DNA of 64,000 bases from Streptomyces sp. NBC_01446 (GCF_026340095.1 NZ_JAPEPO010000001.1:5728001-5792000), one strand, 5' to 3'. Positions 41,922 to 51,362 are shown, numbered from the stretch's first letter. Program-made: numbers and translations. The notes: a model not told the origin generated them from the sequence alone.

Positions 41922-42950
41922 ATGGCGCAGGGGTTCAGGACGCAAACGGGTGGCGGCGGCTCGGGGCACCAGCCTTCCAGAGACCCGCTGCGCCGCCTGA
42001 CCGGCGGGTGGCGCGACCGGGGGATCTGGCGCCGCGGGGCGGGCCTCGCGGTGCTGGCCGTTCTGGTCGCGCTCGTGATGCTCTTCCACGCCCAGATCCC
42101 CAACACCCTCGGAAACCTGGGCTCCCTCACCGAGACCTTCCTTCCCTGGCTCGGCGTGTTCGTGCCGGTCCTGCTCGTCCTGGCCGTCGTGCGGAAGTCC
42201 GCGACGGCCCTGATCGCGGTACTGGTCCCGGGCATCGTCTGGCTCAACCTCTTCGGCGGGCTCCTCACCGACAAGACCGCGAGCGGCGGCGACCTCACCG
42301 TCGCCACACACAACGTCAACGCGGAGAACCCCGACCCGACCGGCACCGCCGACACGATCGCCGCCTCCGGGGCGCAGGTCGTCGCCTTGGAGGAGCTGAC
42401 GTCCGACGCCGTCCCCGTCTACGAGAAGGCGCTCGCGCAGACGTACCCGTACCACTCCGTCGCCGGCACCGTCGGCCTGTGGAGCAAGTACCCGCTGAGC
42501 GCGACGCGGCCCGTCGACATCCAGCTCGGCTGGACGCGCGCCATGCGCACCACGGTCGCCACGCCCCAGGGTGACGTCGCCGTGTTCGTCGCGCACCTGC
42601 CGTCGGTCCGGGTCAAGCTGCACGCCGGGTTCACCGCCAGCCAGCGCGACACCTCCGCCGACGCGCTCGGTGAGGCCATCGCCGACGAGACGCTCGGCAA
42701 GGTCATCCTGCTCGGCGACCTCAACGGCACGATGAACGACCGCGCGCTGAACGGCGTGACGTCGCAGATGCGCTCCACGCAGGGTGCCGCCGGCAGTGGC
42801 TTCGGGTTCAGCTGGCCCGCGTCGTTCCCCATGGCCCGTATCGACCAGATCATGGTCAAGGGTGTGGAGCCGGTCACGTCGTGGACCCTGCCCGAGACCG
42901 GCAGCGACCATCTGCCGATCGCGGCGAAGGTCGATCTCACCCGGTCCTGA
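41922..42950 (+). CDS. Membrane-anchored endonuclease/exonuclease/phosphatase family protein
   Basis: 342 residues. Three N-terminal membrane helices (LAVLAVLVALVMLFHA, FLPWLGVFVPVLLVLAVV, ATALIAVLVPGIVWLNLF; about 42-118) are followed by an EEP domain outside the membrane: LTVATHNVNAENPDPTGTAD, QVVALEELT (metal-binding Glu), VFVAHLPS, ILLGDLNGTMNDRAL (catalytic D-x-N) and GSDHLPIAA (catalytic Asp-His). Such proteins may be nucleases, sphingomyelinase-like or inositol phosphatases; which one is open. Confidence 0.88.
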   Translation: MAQGFRTQTGGGGSGHQPSRDPLRRLTGGWRDRGIWRRGAGLAVLAVLVALVMLFHAQIPNTLGNLGSLTETFLPWLGVFVPVLLVLAVVRKSATALIAVLVPGIVWLNLFGGLLTDKTASGGDLTVATHNVNAENPDPTGTADTIAASGAQVVALEELTSDAVPVYEKALAQTYPYHSVAGTVGLWSKYPLSATRPVDIQLGWTRAMRTTVATPQGDVAVFVAHLPSVRVKLHAGFTASQRDTSADALGEAIADETLGKVILLGDLNGTMNDRALNGVTSQMRSTQGAAGSGFGFSWPASFPMARIDQIMVKGVEPVTSWTLPETGSDHLPIAAKVDLTRS

Positions 42951-43100
42951 CCTCCGGGTTCGCACTCCACACCCGTTGTTGACTCGATGGAAACCGGGGC
43001 CTCACCTCACGGAATACTTGGCACGGGAGAGTTTGTTCCGCACGTAAACTTACGGATTCTCGTGTCTCCCGCTCGTCTTCCCGTGGAAGGTCTCTTCTTC

Positions 43101-44357
43101 ATGCCCCTGGCCCTGCTCGCCCTCGCCGTGGGCGCCTTCGGCATCGGCACCACCGAGTTCGTGATGATGGGCCTCCTGCCCAACGTCGCCGACGATCTGC
43201 ACATCTCCATCCCCTCCGCCGGTCACCTCGTCTCCGCGTACGCCCTCGGCGTCGTCATCGGCGCCCCGCTCCTCGCCGCCCTCACCGCGCGCATGCCCCG
43301 CCGGCGCGTCCTCGTCGCGCTCATGGTGCTCTTCGTCGCCGGCAACGCCGTGTCCGCCGCCGCGCCCGACTACCACCTCCTGATGGCCGCGCGCTTCGTC
43401 AGCGGGCTGCCGCACGGCGCCTTCTTCGGCGTCGGCGCCGTCGTCGCCACCTCGCTCGTCGCGCCCGAGCGCAAGGCCCGGTCCGTGTCCCTGATGTTCC
43501 TCGGGCTCACCGTCGCCAACGTCATCGGCGTCCCCATCGCCACGCTCATGGGCCAGCAGCTCGGCTGGCGCGCCACGTTCCTCGCCGTCAGCGCCATCGG
43601 GCTCGCCGCGATAGCCGCACTCCTGCTGCTCGTTCCCGCCGACCACGGCCACGGCGAGACCGGCGGGCTGCGCGGTGAGCTCAAGGCGCTCGGCTCCCTG
43701 CCCGTGTGGCTCTCCCTCGCCACCACCGTCGCCGGGTTCGGCGCGCTCTTCGCCGCGTACAGCTATGTGACGCCGATGCTCACCGGCGCCGCCGGGTTCG
43801 CGGAGGCCAGTGTCACGCTGCTGCTCGCCCTGTTCGGCGTCGGCGCCACCGCCGGGAACCTGCTCGGCGGACGGCTCGCCGACCGGTCCCTGCGCGGGAC
43901 TCTGTTCGGTGGGCTTGTCTCGCTCGGTGTGGTGCTGGCGCTGTTCCCTGTGCTGATGCGTGCCGAGTGGAGCGCCTCGGTCGCTGTGGTGCTGCTCGGT
44001 ACGGCCGCCTTCGTCACCGGGTCGCCGCTCCAGCTCATGGTCATGGAGAAGGCCTCCGCCGCGCCCTCCCTCGCGTCCTCCGCCAACCAGGCCGCCTTCA
44101 ACCTCGCCAACGCCGGCGGCGCCTGGATCGGCGGGCTCGCCCTCGCCGCCGGGTTCGGGCTCACGTCCCCCGCGGTCGCCGGGGCCGCGCTCGCCGTCCT
44201 CGGGATCGGGGTCGCCGGAGTTGCCTACGGGGTCGACCTGCGTCGCTCCCGGGCCGTTGCCGCTTCCGCCACGACGGGGCGTGGGCTCCTCGTGGCCTCG
44301 CATCTGCCCGACGCCGTTTCGGCTTCGGACGCGGGAGAGCCCACTCGTCGTCGGTGA
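43101..44357 (+). CDS. Cmx/CmrA-type MFS drug transporter
   Basis: 12-helix efflux protein of 418 residues from ATG 43101. It has the DHA1 chloramphenicol-exporter pattern: MPLALLALAVGAFGIGTTEFVMMGLLPNVADDL in helix 1, HLVSAYALGVVIGAPLLAALTARMPRRRVLVALM (motif A), ARFVSGLPHGAFFGVGAVVA (helix 4) and LGLTVANVIGVPIATLMGQQLGWRATF. This group is common in Streptomyces and related to arabinose/drug exporters. GGAAGG lies 10 bases upstream; the frame extends to 42987 but without family support. Confidence 0.9.
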   Translation: MPLALLALAVGAFGIGTTEFVMMGLLPNVADDLHISIPSAGHLVSAYALGVVIGAPLLAALTARMPRRRVLVALMVLFVAGNAVSAAAPDYHLLMAARFVSGLPHGAFFGVGAVVATSLVAPERKARSVSLMFLGLTVANVIGVPIATLMGQQLGWRATFLAVSAIGLAAIAALLLLVPADHGHGETGGLRGELKALGSLPVWLSLATTVAGFGALFAAYSYVTPMLTGAAGFAEASVTLLLALFGVGATAGNLLGGRLADRSLRGTLFGGLVSLGVVLALFPVLMRAEWSASVAVVLLGTAAFVTGSPLQLMVMEKASAAPSLASSANQAAFNLANAGGAWIGGLALAAGFGLTSPAVAGAALAVLGIGVAGVAYGVDLRRSRAVAASATTGRGLLVASHLPDAVSASDAGEPTRRR

Positions 44358-44417
44358 CGTGACGGGTGGGCTCCGGGGTTGTTGCCGGGCTTTGGGGGTT
44401 GGGGTTGGGCGCGGTGA

Positions 44418-46175
44418 CTACTGCGCCGACTCCCGCCACCTGTTCGTGATCGGCAGGCGGCGGTCCTTGCCGAAGCCCTTCGCGGAGATCTTCGTGCCCG
44501 GCGGGTACTGGCGCCGCTTGTACTCCGCCGTGTCCACCATCCGCAGCGTCTTCGTCACCAGGTCGGCGTCGAACCCGGCAGCCACGATCGCGTCCGCGCC
44601 CTTGTCCCGGTCCACGTACATCGCCAGGATCGCGTCCAGCACCGGATAGTCCGGCAGCGAGTCCGTGTCCACCTGGTCCGGGCGCAGCTCCGCGCTCGGC
44701 GGCTTCGTGATCGAGTTCTCCGGGATCGGGGGAGTCTGGCCGCGCTCCGCCGCCGCCCGGTTGCGCCACTCGGCCAGCCGGAAGACCGACGTCTTGTACA
44801 CGTCCTTGATCGGGCCGTATGCGCCCACCGAGTCGCCGTACAGGGTCGAATAGCCCACCGCCAGCTCGGACTTGTTGCCCGGCGCGAGCACGATGTGGCC
44901 CTCCTGGTTGGAGACCGCCATCAGCATCGTGCCGCGCAGCCTTGACTGGAGGTTCTCCTCCGCGAGGCCCGTCAGGCCCAGCGACCCCATGTACGCGTCG
45001 AACATCGGCTCGATCGGGACCGTACGGAAGTTGAGGCCCGTACGGTCGGCCAGCTCCGCCGCGTCGCCCTTGGAGTGGTCCGACGAGTACTTCGACGGCA
45101 TCGCGATGCCGTACACGTTCTGCGCGCCCAGCGCGTCGCACGCGATCGCCGCCGTCAGCGCCGAGTCGATGCCGCCCGACAGGCCGATCAGCACCGAGCG
45201 GAAACCGTTCTTCGCGGCGTAGGCGCGCAGGCCCACGACCAGTGCCGAGTAGACCTCCTCGTCGTCGTCCAGGCGGTCCGCGTAGCCGCCGGTCAGCTCC
45301 GGCTCGTACGCCGGGACGTGGTCCTCGGAGATCGTCAGGTGGTCGATGCGCAGGCCGTCGTCGACCGTCCCCGTCGGGGCGTCCGGCTCGGCCGCCGGGA
45401 GGTCCAGGTCCAGGACCACACAACCCTCCGCGAACTGGGGTGCCCTGGCCACCACTTCGCCCGCCGCGTCCACCACGATCGAGTCGCCGTCGAAGACGAG
45501 CTCGTCCTGGCCGCCGATCGTGGCGACGTACGCCAGCGTGCAGCCCGCCTCCTGGGCGCGCTTGCGCACCAGGTCCAGGCGTGTGTCGTCCTTCTTCTGC
45601 TCGTACGGCGACGCGTTGATCGAGATCAGGAGGCCGGCGCCGGCGGAGCGCGTGGCCGGGACGCGGCCGCCGTCCTGCCAGAGGTCCTCGCAGATGGCGA
45701 GCGCCACGTCGATTCCGCGTACGCGGATCACGGGCATCGTGTCGCCCGGCACGAAGTAGCGGAACTCGTCGAAGACGCCGTAGTTCGGGAGGTGGTGCTT
45801 GGCGAACGTCAGGGCTACGCGGCCGTCGTGGAGGACGGCGGCGGCGTTCCGGGGGGCGCCGGCGGGCTGGCCGTACTTCGGCTGCGCCTTCTCCGAGCGG
45901 TCCAGATAGCCGACGACCACGGGCAGGTCGCCGTGGCCCTCGGCGGCCAGGCGCTCGGCCAGCGCGGTCAGTTCCCGGCGGGATGCCTCGACGAAGGACT
46001 CGCGCAGGGCGAGGTCCTCCACCGGGTAGCCGGTCAGGACCATCTCGGGGAACGCGACCAGGTGCGCTCCCTGTTCGGCGGAGTGCTTGGTCCAGCGGAT
46101 GATCGCCTCGGCGTTCCCGGCGAGATCTCCGACGGTCGAGTCGATCTGGTTCAGTGCGAGACGTAGTTGAGGCAC
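44418..46175 (-). CDS. nadE: Glutamine-dependent NAD+ synthase
   Basis: Last step of NAD synthesis: amidates deamido-NAD using ammonia made from glutamine. 585 residues, GTG start. N-terminal nitrilase-type glutaminase (about 1-270) with the Glu-Lys-Cys triad in VAFPEMVLTGY, FAKHHLPNYGVFDE and LAICEDLWQDG. C-terminal synthetase with the PP-loop LIGLSGGIDSALTAAIACD and the ammonia-tunnel region AMPSKYSSDHSKGDA. It ends with NRWRESAQ. It is next to the repeat element copy 2, which lies upstream of its promoter. Confidence 0.95.
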   Translation of the reverse strand: MPQLRLALNQIDSTVGDLAGNAEAIIRWTKHSAEQGAHLVAFPEMVLTGYPVEDLALRESFVEASRRELTALAERLAAEGHGDLPVVVGYLDRSEKAQPKYGQPAGAPRNAAAVLHDGRVALTFAKHHLPNYGVFDEFRYFVPGDTMPVIRVRGIDVALAICEDLWQDGGRVPATRSAGAGLLISINASPYEQKKDDTRLDLVRKRAQEAGCTLAYVATIGGQDELVFDGDSIVVDAAGEVVARAPQFAEGCVVLDLDLPAAEPDAPTGTVDDGLRIDHLTISEDHVPAYEPELTGGYADRLDDDEEVYSALVVGLRAYAAKNGFRSVLIGLSGGIDSALTAAIACDALGAQNVYGIAMPSKYSSDHSKGDAAELADRTGLNFRTVPIEPMFDAYMGSLGLTGLAEENLQSRLRGTMLMAVSNQEGHIVLAPGNKSELAVGYSTLYGDSVGAYGPIKDVYKTSVFRLAEWRNRAAAERGQTPPIPENSITKPPSAELRPDQVDTDSLPDYPVLDAILAMYVDRDKGADAIVAAGFDADLVTKTLRMVDTAEYKRRQYPPGTKISAKGFGKDRRLPITNRWRESAQ

Positions 46176-46235
46176 GGGGTCAGTTTAATCGTCTGACTGA
46201 CGCGATGTCGTCTTGATCTGTGGAGTGGACGGGTG

Positions 46236-46404
46236 GTGGGTGGGTGTGCGTTCTTGGGTGCGGGTTGTCGGTGGCCGTTGTGTCGTCGGGTGCGGGGCCG
46301 CGGGGGCATGTACGTGCTCGCTGTCCTACGGGCTGCCGCCAGCTAGTTGATTGCCTGTACGTGGTGCTGGTGGCTCCGCGCGCACATGCCCCCGCGTCCC
46401 CTCC
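46236..46404. repeat. Interspersed element with terminal inverted repeats, copy 2
   Basis: Reverse-complement relative of the element at 28931-29103, with long identical runs on both sides of the centre (for example GTGTGCGTTCTTGGGTGCGG and CGTGGTGCTGGTGGCTCCGC). The core is 46302-46393, again 92 bases, bounded by GGGGGCATGT and ACATGCCCCC. The central 30 bases (46336-46365) have diverged most. It lies in the 349-base gap between nadE and the LacI gene. Confidence 0.85.
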
Positions 46405-46500
46405 CGTCTCGTACGCGGCTGATCGCCGGTGGGACTCGCTGTCTTCCGGGCCGCGTCTCGTGCGCGGGCGGTCGTTCGGTGGGCTGTCCCTTACCCGGCG
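46405..46500. repeat. 49-base tandem repeats, copy 2 (degenerate)
   Basis: CGTCTCGT occurs at 46405 and again at 46454, exactly 49 bases apart, each followed by a G/C-rich segment with CGGTGGG. The pattern corresponds to the reverse complement of the 49-base units beside copy 1, but with many substitutions and with the hairpin partly lost. The rest of the gap to 46524 shows no other signal. Confidence 0.65.
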
Positions 46501-46524
46501 CCGGGCCTTGTCCGTACGGCGCGC

Positions 46525-47571
46525 TCAGTGGTGGTGGGGGCGGACGCTGTCTCTGATCACTATGTGTGTGCCCAGGAGGTGGCGTTGCTGGCCCGGGCGA
46601 GACGTGCCTGTCAGGGCCAGTCTTACGGCCGTGCGGCCCATTTCCGCTGCCGGGATGTGCACCGTGGTGAGGCCGGGGGTGATGTCTGCTGCCACCGGGT
46701 CGTCGTTGTAGCCGACCACCGAGATGTCCTCGGGGACCCGTAGGCCCGCCTCCGCCAGTGCGCGGATCGCCGCTGCCGCCACGCGGTCGTCGCCCGCGAA
46801 GACCGCCGTGAAGTCCGGCTTGCCGTTGCACTTGTCGAGCAGGTCCCGCATCGCCTCGTAGCCGTGGTGCTGACCGAAGCCGATGCCGTGCAGGATCGCG
46901 TCCGAGCGGGGGACCCCGTGGTCGTCCAGGGCCCTGAGATAGCCCGTCACGCGGTCCTCGCCCGTGGTGTTGCCCGGCTGGTAGCCGATCATCGCGATCT
47001 TTCGGTGGCCTGCGCCCAGCAGGTGGCTGGTGATCGCGTGTGCGCCCGCTCCGTTGTCGTACTCCACGACCAGTGCGGGGACGTCGGGTGCCGGGGCCGG
47101 TCTGCCGCACAGGACCAGGCGCGAGCCCGCCGCCGCGAGTGCCTCCGCGTAGTGGGCCATCCGCTCGCGGTACTCGTCGTCCTCGATGACCCCGCCGACC
47201 AGGACCACGGCCTCTGCCGCCTGCTCGCGCATCATCTGGACCAGGGCCAGCTCGCGGGCCGGGTCGCCGCCCGTCGAGCAGACCAGGGTGAGTCTGTTGT
47301 GCTGGGCCGCTTCCATCTCCACGCCCTGCGCCACGGCCGCGTAGAACGAGCTGACCACGTCGAACATCAGGACCGCGATCGTCTTGCGTCCGGCGCCGGC
47401 GAGGGCCCGGGCGTGCGCGTTGACCACGTAGTCCAGGTCCTTGACCGCTCTTTGGACCTTGGCGCGCGAGGCCGCCGATGTCGGGTAGTTGCCCGCCAGG
47501 ACCCGCGAAACAGTCGCGACCGAGACGCCCGCACGCGCGGCCACATCACGGATGGTGACCCGCTCACCCAC
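46525..47571 (-). CDS. LacI family transcriptional regulator
   Basis: Sugar-responsive repressor, 348 residues, GTG start. N-terminal LacI HTH: VTIRDVAARAGVSVATVSRVLAGNYPTSAASRAKVQRAVKDLDYVVN, with hinge region ARALAGAGRKTIAVLM. The periplasmic-binding-like ligand domain follows (SSFYAAVAQGVEMEA; ends with VHIPAAEMGRTAVRLALTG). It is the last gene of the permease-permease-binding protein operon. GTAACCG boxes near 51.3 and 52.5 kb fit LacI-type operators and are the presumed targets. Confidence 0.93.
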   Translation of the reverse strand: MGERVTIRDVAARAGVSVATVSRVLAGNYPTSAASRAKVQRAVKDLDYVVNAHARALAGAGRKTIAVLMFDVVSSFYAAVAQGVEMEAAQHNRLTLVCSTGGDPARELALVQMMREQAAEAVVLVGGVIEDDEYRERMAHYAEALAAAGSRLVLCGRPAPAPDVPALVVEYDNGAGAHAITSHLLGAGHRKIAMIGYQPGNTTGEDRVTGYLRALDDHGVPRSDAILHGIGFGQHHGYEAMRDLLDKCNGKPDFTAVFAGDDRVAAAAIRALAEAGLRVPEDISVVGYNDDPVAADITPGLTTVHIPAAEMGRTAVRLALTGTSRPGQQRHLLGTHIVIRDSVRPHHH

Positions 47572-47644
47572 AGTTGTGTCTCCTCAACTTGCCCGTCCGG
47601 GGCGGGCGATGCCGCCCCGGACCATCATGGACGATGCCGTACGG

Positions 47645-49297
47645 TCAGTGCGCCGCCTCGTACTCCTTGGCGAATTCCTCCAGTGCCTGCTGTCCGCCCT
47701 GGTTCAGCCACTTCTTGTACACGGCGTCCCAGTCGGAGACCTTCCGGCGGCCAGTGACCGTGGCCGTCACGCCGTCGCTGATGATCTGGTCGAGCGTCGC
47801 GCCCTGCTTGTTGTACGTGTCCGACTGCAGGCCCCAGCGGTCGTTCGGCACCATCATCGGGATCACCTTCTGCTGCCACGCGTGGAGGCGTTCGACGATG
47901 TCCCCGTAGCCCGGCGCGTACAGGACCTGGGGTGCGTCGCTCAGGTACACGAACGGCAGGTTCACCTTGGACTCGAGGAGGCCGAGCGGTGTCGCGATCG
48001 GGTTGTTGTCCTTGTCCCGCTTGAAGTGGGTTCCCTCCAGGCCGAAGTGCACCAGCTCGTACTCCTCGGTCCCGAAGGGTGAGGCCAGGTAGTCGAGGAT
48101 CCGCAGCATCAGCTTGACGCGGTCCTTCGATGCCTTCTTGATCACCGTGTAGCCGAAGATGCCCTGCGACTGCTGGTAACCGGGTGTGGTGCCCTCGGGG
48201 GTGTAGGGGACCAGCGCGTCCAGGTCGAAGGCGTTCTTGATGCCTTGTGCCGAGCCCGGGTACGAGAGGAAGCCGTCGGTCATCGAGAGGACCGTGCCGT
48301 TCCAGAACTGTGTCTTCAGGTCCACCTGCGAGACGGATGTTGCTTCCGGGTAGTACACGCCGGCCTTGCGCAGGTTCGACATGAACTCGAGCGTGGTCTT
48401 GAACTCGTCCGTGCTCGCGAAGAACGTCGCCTTGTTGTCCTTGATGCGCCACTGGTTCGGCGCCCCGTGCCACGTGGCGTGTGTTTTGTAGCCGAAGTAG
48501 GCGGTGGAGGATGCTCCCAGGGCCCAGGTTTTGCGCGTTGTTGTTTCCTTTGCCATTGCGGCGAAGTCCTCCGCCGACATGCCCGGCTTGTAGCCCGCCT
48601 TTGCGAACGCCTGGCCGTTGAAGTACATCGTGTCCTGCGGCTTCGGGCGCTCCACCGGGACTCCGAAGATCCGGCCCGAGATCCGGCCCATGCCCTGCCA
48701 GGCGTACGTCGGGATGCCCGCCAGGTTCGGGTAGTCCTTCACCGCGTCGCCCGACAGGTACTCGGTGAGGTCCTCGCAGCGGGACTTCACGAACTGCGCC
48801 TCGCGCGGCAGGACGTAGCCGCCGCCGATGTTGATGATGTCCGGCAGGTCGTCGCCCGCGAACAGCGTCGCCATCTTGGTGCGGAAGTCCGCGTCCGGGA
48901 CCACGGTGAACTCGACGTCCACGCCGAGTGCTTCGTTGATCGCCGCCCACAGCTTGTTCTGCGCCGCCGGCTTCGGCGGGGTGCCGTACGTGATGGAGAG
49001 GACCTTGATCTTCTCCTTGCCCGTACCGGGCTTCTCGGCGACGGCCTTGACCAGCTTCGCGGGGTACGTGGTGTAGCCCGCCTGGACGCCCTCCGCGGTG
49101 GCCGCCAGGTCCGGCTTCGCGCCGGTGGCGGGGGTGTACGTCGGCCACGCGGCCGCCTTCTTGCCCGCGTTGGAGACCGAGGCGCCGCCGCCCGAGTCGG
49201 TGGAACAGGCGGTGAGGAAGGACGGGGCGGCCAGGGCGGCGCCGCCGACGGCTATGGAGCGCAGCAGGGTGCGACGCGACATCGAGGAACCGGACAC
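47645..49297 (-). CDS. ABC transporter extracellular carbohydrate-binding lipoprotein (LplA/YtcQ-like)
   Basis: Binds an oligosaccharide outside the cell and delivers it to the permeases. 550 residues, larger than the typical 420-450, as in the LplA/LipO/YtcQ group. Tat-lipoprotein signal: SRRTLLRSIAVGGAALAAPSFLTAC with lipobox FLTA-C. The body has the alpha/beta pattern of binding proteins with aromatic-rich C-terminal stretches (NDRWGLQSDTYNK, VSDWDAVYKKWLNQGG). GTG 49297 and ATG 49282 are both possible starts; AAGGGG precedes the GTG. It lies 35 bases after the second permease. Confidence 0.92.
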   Translation of the reverse strand: MSGSSMSRRTLLRSIAVGGAALAAPSFLTACSTDSGGGASVSNAGKKAAAWPTYTPATGAKPDLAATAEGVQAGYTTYPAKLVKAVAEKPGTGKEKIKVLSITYGTPPKPAAQNKLWAAINEALGVDVEFTVVPDADFRTKMATLFAGDDLPDIINIGGGYVLPREAQFVKSRCEDLTEYLSGDAVKDYPNLAGIPTYAWQGMGRISGRIFGVPVERPKPQDTMYFNGQAFAKAGYKPGMSAEDFAAMAKETTTRKTWALGASSTAYFGYKTHATWHGAPNQWRIKDNKATFFASTDEFKTTLEFMSNLRKAGVYYPEATSVSQVDLKTQFWNGTVLSMTDGFLSYPGSAQGIKNAFDLDALVPYTPEGTTPGYQQSQGIFGYTVIKKASKDRVKLMLRILDYLASPFGTEEYELVHFGLEGTHFKRDKDNNPIATPLGLLESKVNLPFVYLSDAPQVLYAPGYGDIVERLHAWQQKVIPMMVPNDRWGLQSDTYNKQGATLDQIISDGVTATVTGRRKVSDWDAVYKKWLNQGGQQALEEFAKEYEAAH

Positions 49298-49332
49298 GTG
49301 AGTGGACCCCTTCGGGAAAGGTGGGCAGCTGG

Positions 49333-50241
49333 CTAGCTTTTGACGGCGCCGGTGAGCACGCCCTTGGTGAAGTACTTCTGGAGGAACGGGTAGACGAGGA
49401 GGATCGGGACGGTGGCGATCACCAGGACCGCCATCTGCGTCGTCTGCGGGGCCGAGACCATGCCGGCCTCACTGAGACCCGTGTCGCTGATCTGCGCGCC
49501 GCCGATCACATAGGTGCGCAGGACCTGGGAGAGCGGCCAGTGGTCGGACTCCAGGTAGATCGAGGCGTTGAACCAGGCGTTCCAGTAGCTCACCGCGTAG
49601 AACAGGCCGACCACCGCGAGGGCCGCCTTGGACAGCGGGAGCACGATCCGCCAGAACACCGTCCAGTCGCCCGCACCGTCCAGGCGCGCCGCCTCGTACA
49701 GCTCTTCCGGTATTCCCTGGAAGAAGCCTCGCAGGACGACCAGGTTGAAGACGTTGATCAGGACGGGGGCGATGAGGGCCGCGTACATGTTCTGCAGTCC
49801 CAGGCCCTTGACCAGGAGGAACGCCGGGATCATGCCCGGGGGGAAGAGGAAGGTGAAGAGGATGATCAGGAGGATCGGTTTGCCGCCCAGGACTCCTGGG
49901 CGGCTGAGTGCGTAGGCCAGGAAGGAGGTGCAGGCCAGGGAGGCCAGGGTGCCTGTCAGGGTTACGCCGATGCTGACGCCCAAGGCCTTGGTGACGATGC
50001 CGCCGCTGAGGATGTTGCGGTACGCGCGCAGCGTCGGGTCCGTGGGCCACAGGACCCAGCCGCCGTTGGCCACTACTTCCCTGTTCGAGGCCAGTGACGT
50101 GGAGATGATCACCAGGAACGGGATCAGGACCAGGGCCAGGACGACTGCTATCGCTACCGCTTTGGCTGCTTGGGTGACTGGTTTCGGATTTTCCTTCCAG
50201 GCCGGGCGCGTGGGGTTCTTGGTGTTCATGGCTGTGGTCAT
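49333..50241 (-). CDS. Carbohydrate ABC transporter permease (LplC/MalG-like)
   Basis: Second inner-membrane subunit of the sugar importer, 302 residues and six helices. The EAA coupling loop is ELYEAARLDGAGDWTVFWRIVLPLSKAAL. It overlaps the stop of the first permease by 4 bases (ATGA). No ATPase gene is present in the locus, as is usual in Streptomyces, where the shared MsiK ATPase serves many sugar importers. Confidence 0.94.
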   Translation of the reverse strand: MTTAMNTKNPTRPAWKENPKPVTQAAKAVAIAVVLALVLIPFLVIISTSLASNREVVANGGWVLWPTDPTLRAYRNILSGGIVTKALGVSIGVTLTGTLASLACTSFLAYALSRPGVLGGKPILLIILFTFLFPPGMIPAFLLVKGLGLQNMYAALIAPVLINVFNLVVLRGFFQGIPEELYEAARLDGAGDWTVFWRIVLPLSKAALAVVGLFYAVSYWNAWFNASIYLESDHWPLSQVLRTYVIGGAQISDTGLSEAGMVSAPQTTQMAVLVIATVPILLVYPFLQKYFTKGVLTGAVKS

Positions 50242-51233
50242 CTGTAGATCCCCTGCTCACCCAGCTTGTGCGCCACCCGGTTCGCGGTGAAGACGAGCAC
50301 CGCGCCCACGAGGCCCTTGAACAGGCCCGCCGCTGCCGCGTATCCGGTGTCGCCGCCGACGATTCCCTGCCAGAAGACGAACGTGTCCAGGACCTCGCCC
50401 ACCTCGGGGCCCACCGACTGGCGCTGGAGCAGCATCTGTTCGAAGCCGACCGACAGGATGTCGCCGAGCCGCATGATCAGGAGCAGCACGATGATCGGGC
50501 GGATGGACGGCAGCGTCACGTGCCAGAAGCGGCGCCAGGGGCCCGCGCCGTCGATCGCCGCCGCCTCGTACTGCTGCTCGTCGACCTGCATCAGCGCCGC
50601 GAGGAAGATGATCGTGCCCCAGCCGGCGTCCTTCCAGACCACCTCGGCGACCACCAGCGGACGGTACGCGTCCGGGTTGCCGATGATGTCGACCGTGTGG
50701 ATCCCCGAGTCGCCCAGGAACGAGTTCAACAAGCCTGTGTCGGACAGGACTTGCTGGAAAAGCGCGACGACGATGACCCAGGACAGGAAGTGCGGCAGGT
50801 AGACGACGGACTGCACGAAGCGGCGCAGGAAGTCCGACGTCAGGCTGTGCAGGAGCAGGGCGATGGCCAGGGGGACGGGGAAGAAGAACGTCAGCTGGAG
50901 CACCGCTATGTAGAAGGTGTTCCACGTCGCGTGCCAGAAGTCGGCGTCGCCGAACATCCGGGTGAAGTTCTCCCAGCCCACCCACGGGCTGGCCCAGAGG
51001 CCGTCGAACGGGACGTACTCCTTGAACGCCACGACGTTGCCGACGAAGGCGCCGTAGTGGAACAGCAGGAAGTAGGCCAGGCCCGGGAGCATGAGCAGCA
51101 GGAAGGTGCGGCTGCTCCGAAACCGTTTCCAGAAGCTGTCCTGCCTGGGTTTGTGCGCCTTTGACCCGCTGCCCGGGGTGCCGGGGGGCTTCACCGCCTC
51201 GGTCTCGGGCCTGTCCTTCGCCACCGTGGGCAC
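50238..51233 (-). CDS. Carbohydrate ABC transporter permease (LplB-like)
   Basis: First subunit of the sugar importer, 331 residues. A basic Pro-rich N-terminal tail (about 1-35) precedes the helices; the EAA loop is QQYEAAAIDGAGPWRRFWHVTLPSIRPII. GTG 51233 has GGAGGGG 5 bases upstream. A GTAACCG box (51278-51284 on the minus strand) lies about 45 bases before the start, so the operon (permease, permease, binding protein, LacI) is probably controlled there. Confidence 0.94.
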   Translation of the reverse strand: MPTVAKDRPETEAVKPPGTPGSGSKAHKPRQDSFWKRFRSSRTFLLLMLPGLAYFLLFHYGAFVGNVVAFKEYVPFDGLWASPWVGWENFTRMFGDADFWHATWNTFYIAVLQLTFFFPVPLAIALLLHSLTSDFLRRFVQSVVYLPHFLSWVIVVALFQQVLSDTGLLNSFLGDSGIHTVDIIGNPDAYRPLVVAEVVWKDAGWGTIIFLAALMQVDEQQYEAAAIDGAGPWRRFWHVTLPSIRPIIVLLLIMRLGDILSVGFEQMLLQRQSVGPEVGEVLDTFVFWQGIVGGDTGYAAAAGLFKGLVGAVLVFTANRVAHKLGEQGIYR

Positions 51234-51273
51234 GGAAACCCCTCCGTTGTTGGAACAAGGTGAGCGGGAATCT

Positions 51274-51286
51274 AAAACGGTTACTA
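51274..51286 (-). promoter_or_regulatory. LacI-type box before the sugar importer operon
   Basis: On the minus strand: AGTAACCGTTTTA. It shares GTAACCG with three other boxes around this locus and has the CpG-centred symmetry expected of LacI operators, though the right half is imperfect. Confidence 0.65.
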
Positions 51287-51362
51287 CGCCGGGTCAACCC
51301 CCTTGTCTCCGAGATCTCTTGACCATCTCTCAGCGTTGGGCCTAGCCTCCTGACATCCTGAG

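Noticed and set aside
46220..46711. Plus-strand open frame of 163 codons over repeat copy 2
   Set aside because: It runs antisense into the LacI gene and its only relative is the repeat copy 1 frame.
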